A stretch of 64,000 bases of DNA from Spirochaetae bacterium HGW-Spirochaetae-2 (GCA_002839355.1 PGXW01000018.1:1-64000); one strand, 5' to 3'; counted from the first letter of the stretch, positions 17,084 to 26,328 are shown. The notes: a model not told the origin generated them from the letters alone. Translations and numbers: made by a program.

Positions 17084-17095
17084 TTAATCGTTTAA
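17084..17095. promoter_or_regulatory. LacI-type operator TTAATCGTTTAA
   Basis: The same 12-base motif as at 16004-16015, placed 24 bases upstream of the LacI start codon at 17060, where it would allow autoregulation. An overlapping AAATCGATT extends the symmetry to the right. Confidence 0.65.
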
Positions 17096-17183
17096 ATCGA
17101 TTGTAAGTCGGGAATTTTCAGTTGTCAAGGAATATTTTCATCTATTTTTTTCGCACCGGGAGCAGTACAAATACATGTCCACC

Positions 17184-17235
17184 CAAAAAGGCTGTAGGCG
17201 GGAATCGAAACGGCAGGATCGTTTCCAATCCCGCC
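17184..17235 (-). terminator. Probable intrinsic terminator after the GarR-like reductase gene
   Basis: On the minus strand a long imperfect stem (GGCGGGA, two mismatches, GAAACG and complements; 17197-17235) is followed within a few bases by TTTTT. It starts about 50 bases after the stop codon of the reductase gene at 17287. Confidence 0.6.
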
Positions 17236-17286
17236 GCCTGTTCAAGAAATCCCGGGCGATATGCCCGAATCGGTCTGTATGGGAAT

Positions 17287-18183
17287 CTATTTGGAGCTAC
17301 CCTTCATCGTATCGCCGAGGCTGAAGTAGATGGCTCCCACATCCTTGTCGCCATATCCGGCTTCATCGGCTTGGTGGAAATTCTCTGTAAGGGCATCGAG
17401 GATCGGGAATCCCCCGACCGATGCGAACAGGTCCCTGTTGTAGCGAAGGTCCTTGTATGCGAGGCCAAGGGAAAAGTTCACATCGAACTTGTCCTGCATG
17501 ATCCGACTCATCATCATGTTGAAGCCCCAACTGTTGCCACCGCTACTGCCGATGTATTCGTTCACCGCTTCACGTGAGACACCCATCTTTTCCATCAGGA
17601 TATCCACCCCGGCGGTCGCGGCCTGACTCAGGATGGCGAGAAAATTGTTCATCAACTTGACGGCATTCCCGCTACCATGGTTTCCCGCATATACGATCTT
17701 CGCCGAGATCTTCTCGAGCAAGGCCCGGTGCTTCTCCAAGACTTCCTTTCTTCCGCCGACGACAAGCTTGATCGTGCCTTCGTCCGCCTGAAGCGGTCCA
17801 CCTGTCATGGGTGTGTCCAACATCTCGATTCCAAGCTGCTCCAACTTCGCCGCCACGCTCCGGGTCGAATCGGGGTGTGCCGTGGAGAAGTCCAGGACGC
17901 ATCCGACCTTCCTGTCGGCACAAGCGACCAAACCAGACGCGCCGAGAAGGGTCTGCTCAACGGTGGGAGAATCGGGCAGGCATGTAACCAGTATATCGGC
18001 CGATACGAAGACCTTTTGAAGGTCCCCGGTCAATTCTACGTTGGCTTCCCTCAGGTATTTCACCACAGGGTCCGCCTCGTCGATCCTCCGTTTGTACACA
18101 AGGACTGCGTATCCGGCTTTCTTGAGATTCTTCGCAATTCCCTTCCCCATCGCACCTGCGCCTATCACTCCAACTGTTTGCAT
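17287..18183 (-). CDS. Beta-hydroxyacid dehydrogenase (tartronate semialdehyde reductase/GarR-like)
   Basis: A 298-residue NAD(P)-dependent enzyme of the 3-hydroxyisobutyrate dehydrogenase family. It has the nucleotide fold VGVIGAGAMGKGIAKNLKKAG at the start. The substrate motif lies near residue 120 as DTPMTGGPLQADEGT, and the catalytic Lys is in GSGNAVKLMNN (about residue 172). Family members act on tartronate semialdehyde, 3-hydroxyisobutyrate or 4-hydroxybutyrate. Next to a Tct importer and a 2-hydroxyacid dehydrogenase, a role in sugar-acid breakdown fits best. Confidence 0.85.
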   Translation of the reverse strand: MQTVGVIGAGAMGKGIAKNLKKAGYAVLVYKRRIDEADPVVKYLREANVELTGDLQKVFVSADILVTCLPDSPTVEQTLLGASGLVACADRKVGCVLDFSTAHPDSTRSVAAKLEQLGIEMLDTPMTGGPLQADEGTIKLVVGGRKEVLEKHRALLEKISAKIVYAGNHGSGNAVKLMNNFLAILSQAATAGVDILMEKMGVSREAVNEYIGSSGGNSWGFNMMMSRIMQDKFDVNFSLGLAYKDLRYNRDLFASVGGFPILDALTENFHQADEAGYGDKDVGAIYFSLGDTMKGSSK

Positions 18184-18495
18184 ACTCTATTCTCCTCATT
18201 CCATTGTGGTCCATGTGCATCGATGTCCACCATATGAGGACACACTGATATACAAGACCTGATCTTTCCAAAATACAGCAAAAACCAAATCATTTACAGT
18301 GGCTTCCCAACGCAAAGTCCAAATCGCCGGTATCCGGCGGATTATCTTGAAGACCGCCCCCTCTTCCATCGGATATGGCAACGGCTTCATTTCTGCCTGC
18401 CGAATCGTGATAGTTTACAAGTTGGCACCATCTGTCCGGCCAATTTTCCATTTGGGGATAGCCCGGGAAACCATGATGCCGCTTAAACGTACAGG

Positions 18496-18507
18496 ATAAT
18501 CGTTTAA
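18496..18507. promoter_or_regulatory. LacI-type operator ATAATCGTTTAA
   Basis: One of five copies of the TTAA-CG-TTTAA motif in 15.9-18.7 kb. It lies between the divergent reductase and LacI genes, 13 bases (centre to centre) from a weaker CTTAAACGT site. Confidence 0.6.
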
Positions 18508-18589
18508 CCTAATATATTAGATTTCAAACAAGTAATTTATTGACTTGTAAAATATGTCACACTCCAACCTATTCCTATTCACTAATAGG

Positions 18590-18612
18590 ATTTGGTTAAA
18601 ATTTAACCAAAT
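18590..18612. promoter_or_regulatory. Perfect 23-base inverted repeat upstream of the LacI-transporter operon
   Basis: Two 11-base arms, ATTTGGTTAAA and its complement, flank a single central A. It ends eight bases before the -35 box at 18620. Odd symmetry and arm length differ from the CG-centred LacI sites around it, so another regulator or a second binding mode is likely. Confidence 0.6.
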
Positions 18613-18619
18613 ATTTTTC

Positions 18620-18648
18620 TTGACTGGCTTGGATTTGGCCCCTAGGAT
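18620..18648 (+). promoter_or_regulatory. Promoter of the LacI-binding protein-permease operon
   Basis: TTGACT (18620-18625), a 17-base spacer and TAGGAT (18643-18648). ATAACCGTTTAA (18661-18672) follows near the expected transcription start, an ideal place for repression. The ribosome site AGGGGGAG leads into the ATG at 18692. Confidence 0.6.
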
Positions 18649-18660
18649 GCTTAGTAGGTG

Positions 18661-18672
18661 ATAACCGTTTAA
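18661..18672. promoter_or_regulatory. LacI-type operator ATAACCGTTTAA at the transcription start
   Basis: This copy of the CG-centred motif begins 13 bases after the -10 box and 20 bases before the LacI start codon at 18692. A bound repressor here would block initiation of the whole rightward operon. Confidence 0.6.
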
Positions 18673-18691
18673 CCAATAGATAGGGGGAGCG

Positions 18692-19717
18692 ATGAAATCG
18701 TCGATCAAAGAAGTTGCACACCTCGCGGGTGTCTCTGTAGCGACAGTTTCATATGTGCTCAACGGAACCAAGAGGGTTCGCCCCGAAACGGAAAGACGGG
18801 TCATGGATGCCGTACGGAAATTGGATTACCAGATCAATCCGTTGGCACGCAATTTCCGCAAGGGCGAATCGAAACTCATCGGATTTGTCGTGTGCGACCT
18901 TTCCAACTCCTTTTTTCAGGATGTCGCACATGGTCTGGAGACCCAGTTGGCGAAACATGGTTACCGGTTGATCCTCATCGATTCCAAGGAGGAGAAGTCG
19001 ATAGAAATGGAGAACGTGCGAAACCTCTTGGCCAGTTCCGTCGATGGCCTGGTCATTGCTCCGACAACCGAGGACTGCTCCTATTTGAAGTTCATGCTTG
19101 CGAACCACCCCATACCTGTCGCTTTCGTCGACCGCAAACCGATCGGATTCGAGAGCGACATGGTCCTCTCGACGAATGAGGATGGAGCGTATGAAGCGGT
19201 GAAGCACCTGATCGCCAAAGGACACCGGGAAATCGCGTTCGTTGGTTCGCGGCTCGACTCCACCATGGCGGAACGTGCCGAAGGATACCGGAAGGCATTG
19301 CGGGAAGCCGGCATACCGGTGAACGCCAACTATATACGTTTCGGTGACAGCCTATCGGTATCGCAAAGGGACCATCGCCACGGGGCTGTCTACAAGCATA
19401 CCTTGGACCTGCTCACCAAACACGATATCACCGCCCTGTTTTCTGGTAATACCTTGGCTACGGTGGGTGCCTTCACCTGTCTCATGGAGCTGAACATCAA
19501 GATCCCGCAGGATATCGCATTCATTACGTTCGACGATTCGTTTTGGTTCACCATGACCACTCCCGCACTTACAGCCATCTCGCAGTATCCCGACCAGATC
19601 GGTGATGTCGCGGGAAAAATGATATGCGAACGGTTGACGGACTTCCGCAACGGAGTCGACAGGCCCCACCAGTTGCAGAGGATCGCAACACAAATGATCA
19701 TTCGCAGCTCTTGTTGA
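18692..19717 (+). CDS. LacI-family transcriptional regulator
   Basis: A 341-residue LacI protein. The DNA-binding domain is SSIKEVAHLAGVSVATVSYV (residues 3-22), with the hinge helix LARNFRKGE. The effector domain starts LIGFVVCDLSNSFFQDVAHG and shows FSGNTLATVGAF and ITFDDSFWFTMTTPALTAI. It is the first gene of an operon with a binding protein, two permeases and an FGGY kinase, so it is probably a local repressor relieved by the imported sugar. Its recognition helix (VATVSY) is close to that of the 16062 regulator (TATVSN), which fits the nearly shared operators. Confidence 0.9.
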   Translation: MKSSIKEVAHLAGVSVATVSYVLNGTKRVRPETERRVMDAVRKLDYQINPLARNFRKGESKLIGFVVCDLSNSFFQDVAHGLETQLAKHGYRLILIDSKEEKSIEMENVRNLLASSVDGLVIAPTTEDCSYLKFMLANHPIPVAFVDRKPIGFESDMVLSTNEDGAYEAVKHLIAKGHREIAFVGSRLDSTMAERAEGYRKALREAGIPVNANYIRFGDSLSVSQRDHRHGAVYKHTLDLLTKHDITALFSGNTLATVGAFTCLMELNIKIPQDIAFITFDDSFWFTMTTPALTAISQYPDQIGDVAGKMICERLTDFRNGVDRPHQLQRIATQMIIRSSC

Positions 19718-19770
19718 ACTATCGGTTGAACCTGGTCCGTATGGACTGGAATATCATAAGGAGGGAACAT

Positions 19771-21083
19771 ATGAAAAGGAATGCATTTGTTCTGGTTTTG
19801 ATTGTCTCGTTCCTCGCAATAGGTACGATGGCATTCGCCGGCGGTGCTCGCAGGCCATGGCCAAACTCGTACAGAGTGAGTACAGGGCAGAGGGCGTTGT
19901 CGTCAACGTTTCGGTCTTGCCCGAAAACGACCTTCGCCAACGACTGACCACTGAGGCCTCGACCGGTGGAACAACGTACGATATCTTCTACATCGGCCCC
20001 TACGAAGCACAGACCTGGGCGCGCAACGGCTGGTTGGAAAACCTGGAACCGTACTTCGCCAAGCTTTCGCCGGATAAGGCTGCCTGGTACGATCGTGACG
20101 ATCTGATCAAGGGTATGGCCGATTCGCTTGCGCTCAACGGCGAATCCTTCGGTCTTCCATTCTACGGTGAAAGCTCCTTCATCATGTACAACAAGGAATT
20201 GTTCGCACAGAAGGGTCTCACCATGCCGATGGAACCGACTTGGGACCAGATCTATGAACTCGCCAAGAAGATCCACGACCCATCCAAGGGAATCGTCGGC
20301 ATGACCATGCGCGGCGCTCCAGGTTGGGGAATGAGTGGAGCACCGTTCGTGACCATGGTCAACGCATTCGGTGGTCGGTTCTACGACATGAATTGGAATG
20401 CGACAGTCGACACACCGCAGCAGCGTGCCGCTTGGCAGATGTACAAGAAGATCCTTCGTGAAGCTGGACAAGCCGACATCCTTTCCTACACCTACAACGA
20501 GTGTATCGCCCTCATGGCTTCCGGCAACGCCGGTATCTATTACGACGCGACTTCCATCGCTCCTCCACTCGAAGCGGCGGATTCCAAGATCCGGGGAAAA
20601 GTCGGTTACGTGATGGCCCCCCACCAGGCACTCAAGTCCAACACCGCATGGTTGTGGAACTGGTCCATGGGAATCAACCCGAAGTCTTCCGCTGCCAAGA
20701 AAGCCGCGGCTTTCGACTTCATGCTCTGGGCCACAAGCAAGGACTATGTGAAGAAGACCGTCGATCTCGATCCGACCGGCTCCAGCACACCACCCGCTTC
20801 CCGCTCATCCACGTATGAATTGCCGGTCTATGCAAAGGCTCCATATGCAGCCATGACCCTCAAGACCTTGGAAGGCATGGACTTCACCAAGCCGACATTG
20901 GAACCTGTTCCCTATGTCGGATTGCAGTACATCGCTATTCCTGAATTCGCCGATGCAGGAACCAAGATGACCGAATATCTCGCCGACTATGTGGTCGACA
21001 AGATTTCCCTCGACGAAGCAATCCGAAGGACACAAGAAGTCTTCGAAAAGGTCGCAATCGACGGTAACTACAAGAAGAAGTAG
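19771..21083 (+). pseudogene. Sugar ABC transporter binding protein (family 1), N-terminus disrupted
   Basis: A strong ribosome site (AAGGAGG) precedes the ATG at 19771, which encodes a full signal peptide (MKRNAFVLVLIVSFLAIGTM, then AFAGG). That frame then runs into unrelated residues and stops near 19947. The mature binding protein is read in another frame from about 19857 (AMAKLVQSEYRAEG, then LPENDLRQRL, YDIFYIGPYEAQTWARNGW) to the stop at 21083, about 408 residues. The join lacks the usual first beta strand after the signal peptide, so both bases and frame appear lost near 19840-19857. The ATG at 19857 has no ribosome site. As sequenced, no exported protein would be made. A sequencing or assembly error is possible. 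Confidence 0.75.
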
Positions 21084-21117
21084 TCGGTCTTCCCTTCCGG
21101 GGGAATCGCATAATCGT

Positions 21118-21143
21118 CCGGAGTCCCCACAAGGGGGCTCCGG
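21118..21143 (+). other. Intercistronic hairpin after the binding-protein gene
   Basis: An 11-bp stem (CCGGAGTCCCC paired with GGGGGCTCCGG, one G-T pair) with loop ACAA lies 34 bases after the binding-protein stop and before the first permease. No T-run follows. It probably stabilises the upstream message or dampens permease expression. Confidence 0.75.
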
Positions 21144-21169
21144 AAACTGTGTCCTATGGAAATAACTCT

Positions 21170-22060
21170 ATGAAAACACGAAAGACTGAATATAGATTCC
21201 TGATGCCAGCCATAGTAGTGGTCGCTATCATGACGCAATTTCCATTCCTGCTCACGGTGATCTTCTCCACGTTGCGTTGGAACCTTTCCCGTCCCGACCT
21301 GCCACGGACTTTCAACGGATTCGACAACTACCTGAACTTCTTGAAAATCGAATCCTTACAGCATATACCCGAATTCTACAGCATCCTCTGGCAAACGGTA
21401 CTGATCACCGGAGTGACACTGCTGCTCTGTTCAGTGGTCGGGTTTATCCTGGCGCTGTTGCTGGACCATGACATTCCCGGTGTCAATATCGCCAGGACAC
21501 TCATGTTGGGACCTTTCTTCGTCATGTCCACAGCGAGCGGGGTCATTTGGAAAACCACCATCTTCAACACCACGTTCGGCTGGTATGGTGTCATTGCCAA
21601 GGCACTGGGAGCCACTCCCATCGATTTGGTAAGCTACCATCCCATTGGAGTGATAATCGTGCTCTTCACGTGGCAGTGGATGCCGTTCTTCATATTGGTA
21701 CTGTTGGCCGGATTGCAGGGAATTCCCCAGGATCTGGTCGACAGCATGCGCATCGACGGAGTCAATTGGCTCCAAGGGGTATTCAAGATCAAACTGCCGC
21801 TGATCATGAACCACATGCGTGTGGCGATCATGCTCGGGTTGGTATTCTTGATCAAGGAGTTCGGATTGATCCTCGTCACCACCGCCGGTGGACCAGGAAC
21901 CAGATCCTACACCCTCCCCTACGCAGTGTACATGCAGGTCTTCAGTGCCAACAACGTTGGCCGCGCGAGCGCCTTGGCCGTTATGACAGTCGTGTTGACC
22001 CTGATCCTGGTCAATCTGCTGTACCGGTCCATAGTCAAGCGCAACGCCCGATATAGCTGA
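21170..22060 (+). CDS. Sugar ABC transporter permease, MalF/UgpA type
   Basis: A 296-residue inner-membrane protein with six hydrophobic segments, the first at residues 10-30 (FLMPAIVVVAIMTQFPFLLTV). The loop that contacts the ATPase (EAA motif) reads QGIPQDLVDSMRIDGVNWLQ, as in carbohydrate uptake family 1. The ATG at 21170 is preferred; a GTG seven codons earlier (21149) is possible, and neither has a strong ribosome site, perhaps because the upstream hairpin plays a part. It pairs with the permease that follows. No ATPase gene lies in the operon, so a shared MsmK/UgpC-type ATPase encoded elsewhere is needed. Confidence 0.88.
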   Translation: MKTRKTEYRFLMPAIVVVAIMTQFPFLLTVIFSTLRWNLSRPDLPRTFNGFDNYLNFLKIESLQHIPEFYSILWQTVLITGVTLLLCSVVGFILALLLDHDIPGVNIARTLMLGPFFVMSTASGVIWKTTIFNTTFGWYGVIAKALGATPIDLVSYHPIGVIIVLFTWQWMPFFILVLLAGLQGIPQDLVDSMRIDGVNWLQGVFKIKLPLIMNHMRVAIMLGLVFLIKEFGLILVTTAGGPGTRSYTLPYAVYMQVFSANNVGRASALAVMTVVLTLILVNLLYRSIVKRNARYS

Positions 22061-22077
22061 CCGAGGAGGTACCCGGC

Positions 22078-22944
22078 ATGTCAGAAAGAACACTAGTACA
22101 AGTACAGAGATCCATACGGATGCGACATGTGTGGAAAAAGGTCCTTATGACGGCACTCGTCTATGGAATTGCCATCGCCTACTTCTTTCCGATCCTCTAC
22201 ATGTTCCTCTCTGGATTCAAGACCGAGCAACAGGCGGTCATGCCTGCCATCTTCTTCAAACCGACCCTCGAGACCTATAGGAAAGTCCTCAGCGACCCGA
22301 CCATGTACCAGTACCTGCGCAATTCCCTGTTCCAGGTACTCGTGGGAACCGGTGTCAGTCTCCTGCTCGGAGTACCCGCATCGTTCGCCCTGGTTTTCGG
22401 ACGGCTGAAGCACCCCGAATCGAACGGCAAGTTCTACCTCTGGTTCATCACCACCATCCTGCTGCCACCGGTCGCCGTGTTGATACCGCTGTTCACCTGG
22501 TACCAGCAGTTGAATCTGATCAACACACCGTACGGACTCATGATGGCCTACGTAGGATTCCACACTCCGATCGTCGTATGGATGGTCCACTCCTTCTTCT
22601 CCGATCTTCCGGGAGAGATATTCGAGGCCGCGGAGATCGACGGGTGTTCGAAACTCCAACAACTCACCCGCATTGCGATTCCATTGGCTCGAACGGGCAT
22701 CATCTCCGCCGGATTGCTTGTCGCAGTATTCATTTGGAACGAATTCTTCCTCGGGTTCAATCTGACCGGCAATCCGACGGCAACACTTCCCGTCTACATG
22801 TCCCGGTTCAGGGAGCAGCAGGGCATGTTCGTCGCCCAGCTCTCGGCATCGTCGACCATAGCGGTGTTGCCCGCAATCATCCTGGGTTGGATGACCCAAA
22901 AAGCATTGGTCAAAGGTCTCACCATGGGAGCGGTCAAGGGATGA
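22078..22944 (+). CDS. Sugar ABC transporter permease, MalG/UgpE type
   Basis: A 288-residue permease with six membrane segments and the EAA loop SDLPGEIFEAAEIDGCSKLQ. The start follows GAGGAGG with good spacing. Its stop overlaps the kinase start (ATGA at 22941-22944), so translation of the two is coupled. With the preceding permease it forms the channel for the sugar handled by the kinase and dehydrogenases downstream. Confidence 0.9.
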   Translation: MSERTLVQVQRSIRMRHVWKKVLMTALVYGIAIAYFFPILYMFLSGFKTEQQAVMPAIFFKPTLETYRKVLSDPTMYQYLRNSLFQVLVGTGVSLLLGVPASFALVFGRLKHPESNGKFYLWFITTILLPPVAVLIPLFTWYQQLNLINTPYGLMMAYVGFHTPIVVWMVHSFFSDLPGEIFEAAEIDGCSKLQQLTRIAIPLARTGIISAGLLVAVFIWNEFFLGFNLTGNPTATLPVYMSRFREQQGMFVAQLSASSTIAVLPAIILGWMTQKALVKGLTMGAVKG

Positions 22945-24473
22945 CAACAGCTATCCTGGTCTTCGATATCGGTACCACGAGTGTCAAGGCTGCCCTGTTC
23001 GACGATTCGGGCAGCCCCACAGCCTCCGCATCGGTACCGTACGAAACCGAATATCCCCAGTCCGGTTGGGCCCAACAACATCCGAACAGGTTCTGGGAAG
23101 CCGCGGTTGCGGCAACGAGATTGTTGATGGAAAGGACCGCGGCAACAACCTCCTCGATCGTGGCGATCGGTTTGACCGGACACATGAACGGCTGTGTGCT
23201 TGTGGACCAGCAGGGGGAACCTACCCATCCTGCGCTTATCCATGCCGATTCCCGAAGCACACGGGAATGCGATCGGCTCGACAGGCTTTGGGGACAACAG
23301 GAGATGTATCGACGGACAGGAAACCGTATCGACGAACACCTGTCCCTTCCCAAACTCATGTGGTTGCAGAAGCATCGCCAGTCGGCGTTTTCCAAGAGTT
23401 CCTGGTTCCTCAACGCCAAGGACTACCTCCGATTCAAACTGACCGGCCGGCTGGGAACAACCGACTACTCGGACGCCTCGCTCACCGGTGCCTTCGACCA
23501 ACAGCGGCACGAATGGGATACCGAAATCATCGAATCGCTCGAACTGCCGCCGCACCTGTTTCCCATTCCAAAAGCCTCCACAGAACTGGATGGTTCCCTT
23601 TCCAAGGAATCGGCTGTGCTGTTGGGTCTGACCGAGGGGATTCCTATCTCCGTCGGTGGCGGCGATGCGGCTTGTGCAACACGGGGTGCGGGGGTATTGG
23701 GATCCCGACAGGCCTATGGTGCAATCGGATCGAGCGCGTGGATCTCCACCTTGACCGAAAAACCGGTGCCCGACCAACTCATGCGGATGCAGCATTTTCT
23801 CGACCTCGAGGGGCTCTTGTACAATGTCTGCGGTACCGTTCAGAGTGCGGGAATCGCTCTCGACTGGATCCGCCACCTGCTCGGAGAAACTCCTACGGAA
23901 ACCATGAACTCCTACGAGATGGCCGAAGAGCTTCTCCGGGCTGTTCCGATCGGAAGTTCGGGAGTCCTGTTCATACCCTACCTCATGGGAGAACGGACAC
24001 CCTATTGGGATGCGAATGCGCGAGGTGCCTATATCGGACTGTCGCTGTCGACCGACAAACCGACACTGCTTAGGGCGACCTATGAAGGTGTCGCATTCGC
24101 TTTGCGCGATTGCATGCATGTGTATGGGGAACTCGGCATCGATATACGGAGCTTCACACTGCTTGGCGGTGGAGTCCGCAGTCCCTTCTGGCAAGAGATC
24201 ATTGGAGAAACATTGGGAATCCCACTGTACCGGCATCCGTTCCCCACCCAGGCCACCGCACTTGGAGCGGCGCTGGCCGCCGGAGTCTCGGTCGGTATAT
24301 GGAAAGATATCCCCGAAGCGATAGCCATGACGAGCAGGGATTGCGCACAAGTCTTGCTGGACCATGACCGTATGCGTTCATACGGCAGGGTGTATCGGGT
24401 GTATGAACGGGTATATCCTTCCCTGAAATCGATATACAGGGATTTGGGTACCTTTCGCGATACGTTGGTTTAG
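22941..24473 (+). CDS. FGGY-family carbohydrate kinase, xylulokinase-like
   Basis: A 510-residue kinase. The phosphate loop is VFDIGTTSVKAALFD, followed by IGLTGHMNGCVLVD and the substrate Asp region ALIHADSRS. The C-terminal domain has SVGGGDAACATRGAG, GAIGSSAWIS and TLLGGGVRSPFWQEI, where the last is the FGGY signature 2 region. The overall pattern matches xylulokinases. It follows the permease with a four-base overlap and precedes three dehydrogenases, which suggests that polyols or aldoses are first oxidised to a ketose and then phosphorylated. The exact ketose is not known. Confidence 0.85.
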   Translation: MTTAILVFDIGTTSVKAALFDDSGSPTASASVPYETEYPQSGWAQQHPNRFWEAAVAATRLLMERTAATTSSIVAIGLTGHMNGCVLVDQQGEPTHPALIHADSRSTRECDRLDRLWGQQEMYRRTGNRIDEHLSLPKLMWLQKHRQSAFSKSSWFLNAKDYLRFKLTGRLGTTDYSDASLTGAFDQQRHEWDTEIIESLELPPHLFPIPKASTELDGSLSKESAVLLGLTEGIPISVGGGDAACATRGAGVLGSRQAYGAIGSSAWISTLTEKPVPDQLMRMQHFLDLEGLLYNVCGTVQSAGIALDWIRHLLGETPTETMNSYEMAEELLRAVPIGSSGVLFIPYLMGERTPYWDANARGAYIGLSLSTDKPTLLRATYEGVAFALRDCMHVYGELGIDIRSFTLLGGGVRSPFWQEIIGETLGIPLYRHPFPTQATALGAALAAGVSVGIWKDIPEAIAMTSRDCAQVLLDHDRMRSYGRVYRVYERVYPSLKSIYRDLGTFRDTLV

Positions 24474-24496
24474 GAAACGAAGAAGGAGGTCTTCAT

Positions 24497-25492
24497 ATGA
24501 ACATGCGGGCATTGGTCATCGACAAGCCGGGTTTGGCGACAGTAAAAACGGTACCTGTTCCCCCAGTTACCGACAATGATGTGAAAATCCGTGTTATTGC
24601 GTCGGGGATTTGTGGAACGGATATCCATATCTACCGGGGAGAGTACTTGGGAACCTATCCGGTGATCCCCGGCCATGAATTCTCTGGGATTGTCGAGGAA
24701 GTCGGCAAGAACGTCACCAGGTTCAAGGTGGGCGACCACGTTGCGATCGAACCCAACATCAGTTGCGACAACTGCAACAGTTGCCTGAACAACAGGCAGA
24801 ATTTCTGTGAACATTGGAACGGTGTAGGAGTGACACTCCCGGGTGGTATGGCTGAATATGCGGTCGTACCCGAGAAGGCAACCTTCCCTATCGGCACCAT
24901 GCCATTCGAGACCGGAGCGTTTGTCGAACCCCTCTCCTGCGTGCTGTATGGAGTCGAACGTGCTCGATTCAGGATCGCGGATTCCGTGCTTATCCTCGGG
25001 GCCGGACCCATCGGGCTGCTCCTCTCCCAAGCCATCCAGTTGCAGGGAGCCAGTAGTATCACACAAGTCGACAGGAACGAAAAACGTCTGGAACTCGCCA
25101 AGGCGTGCGGTGCGGCCAGGGTCGAGAGCTCGCTCGATTCGCTCCAGGAGGATGCCTACGATGTCGTGGTGGATGCCTCCGGTGCGACATTCCTTATGGA
25201 ACAATCGATCCGGTTCGTACGCAAAGGCGGTACGATACTGCTTTTTGGAGTGCCGAACAAGGATGCCCGACTCTGCCTGCCCGCTTTCACGATCTTCGAG
25301 AAGGGACTTTATATCCTCTCCAGCTTCACCTCGGTGCGCAATTCCACTCAAGCGACCGCCTTGCTGGAAACCGGAAGGATCGATGTCTCGAAATTGGTCT
25401 CGCACCAATTGCCGTTGGAGGACTTCGCCCGGGGTATAGACATCCTGGAGAAGGGAAGCGAAGGGGTTTTGAAAGTGCTGATAAAACCATAA
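24497..25492 (+). CDS. Zinc-dependent medium-chain alcohol (polyol) dehydrogenase
   Basis: A 331-residue enzyme of the sorbitol/threonine dehydrogenase family. Catalytic zinc ligands are the Cys of SGICGTDIH (about residue 38) and the His and Glu of GHEFSG. Structural zinc cysteines are in CDNCNSCLNNRQNFC. The NAD fold is VLILGAGPIGLLLSQ. It oxidises a secondary alcohol of a polyol to a ketose. AAGAAGGAGG precedes the start. The operon context with an FGGY kinase and two SDRs supports a polyol route. Confidence 0.88.
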   Translation: MNMRALVIDKPGLATVKTVPVPPVTDNDVKIRVIASGICGTDIHIYRGEYLGTYPVIPGHEFSGIVEEVGKNVTRFKVGDHVAIEPNISCDNCNSCLNNRQNFCEHWNGVGVTLPGGMAEYAVVPEKATFPIGTMPFETGAFVEPLSCVLYGVERARFRIADSVLILGAGPIGLLLSQAIQLQGASSITQVDRNEKRLELAKACGAARVESSLDSLQEDAYDVVVDASGATFLMEQSIRFVRKGGTILLFGVPNKDARLCLPAFTIFEKGLYILSSFTSVRNSTQATALLETGRIDVSKLVSHQLPLEDFARGIDILEKGSEGVLKVLIKP

Positions 25493-25526
25493 TGGTGCAG
25501 ATTGCCAGGACTAGAGAGGAAAGGAA

Positions 25527-26315
25527 ATGGAAACCAAAAGATTTTCGGGAAAGAGTATCGTGGTCACCGGAGGGGCGGGTGATATCGGACTGGCCACAGC
25601 GGTTCGGTTCGGAAACGAAGGAGCCGATGTCGCGCTGATCGATGTGAAGGATATGGCTACAGCCAAGGCGAAGGTGCAGCAGACAGGAGCGACTGTGCGA
25701 ACCTATACGTGCGATGTGACCGAATACGCGCAGGTCGAACGGACCGTGGCGACCATAGCCCTCGATTTCGGTGGTATCGACATGCTTTTCAACAACGCCG
25801 GCATACAAGGACAGTTCAAGCAATTGCACACCTACCCTGTCGATGATTTTGCCCAGGTGATCAACATCAATCTGATTGGAGCGTTCCATGTCCTCCGTGC
25901 TGTCGCGATCCACATGGTTGCACAGAAGAGCGGAACCATTGTGAACACGGCGAGCATGGCCGGAGTCGACGGACCGGTGAACATGGTGGCCTACGGAGCA
26001 TCCAAGTTCGCCATGATCGGCATGACACAAACCGCGGCGAAGGATCTCGCACCGTACGGTATCCGGGTCAATTCGATCTCTCCCGGATTCATGGGTCCTG
26101 GATTCATGTGGGATCGTCAAGTCGACTTGCAGGCGGCTGTCGGCTCGCAATATTACGATACGGACAGGAATGTGGTCGCCAAGCAGATGATTGGTGCGGT
26201 TCCGTTGCGGAGATACGGGAGTATCGAAGAAATTCCCGGAACCGTGGCATACCTCATGAGCGGGGATTCCAGTTATGTGACTGGAGTGAACATCAAGCTT
26301 TCCGGCGGTATCTGA
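25527..26315 (+). CDS. Short-chain dehydrogenase/reductase (SDR)
   Basis: A 262-residue classical SDR with [18 protein letters not shown] (cofactor loop), LFNNAGIQG, the catalytic Ser in [10 protein letters not shown] and Tyr-Lys in AYGASKFAM, and the C-terminal [11 protein letters not shown]. The Asp at the end of the second strand (LIDVKD) favours NAD. It is probably one of two polyol or sugar dehydrogenases in this operon. Confidence 0.85.
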   Translation: METKRFSGKSIVVTGGAGDIGLATAVRFGNEGADVALIDVKDMATAKAKVQQTGATVRTYTCDVTEYAQVERTVATIALDFGGIDMLFNNAGIQGQFKQLHTYPVDDFAQVININLIGAFHVLRAVAIHMVAQKSGTIVNTASMAGVDGPVNMVAYGASKFAMIGMTQTAAKDLAPYGIRVNSISPGFMGPGFMWDRQVDLQAAVGSQYYDTDRNVVAKQMIGAVPLRRYGSIEEIPGTVAYLMSGDSSYVTGVNIKLSGGI

Positions 26316-26328
26316 TAGGAGGAATGGA

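Larger units (their letters stand above)
18184..18691. promoter_or_regulatory. Divergent control region of 508 bases, no gene seen
   Basis: No convincing coding frame lies here. The right-hand part (from about 18480) is very A+T rich and crowded with symmetry: ATAATCGTTTAA at 18496-18507, a half-like CTTAAACGT at 18482-18490, and a 23-base inverted repeat at 18590-18612. A promoter for the rightward LacI gene lies at 18620-18648 and ATAACCGTTTAA at 18661-18672. The left part holds the ribosome site AGGAG of the reductase gene and nothing else I can name. Confidence 0.65.

Noticed and set aside
22794-24365. A 523-codon leftward open frame
   Set aside because: It is the shadow of the FGGY kinase, rich in Cys, Arg and His without domain pattern.
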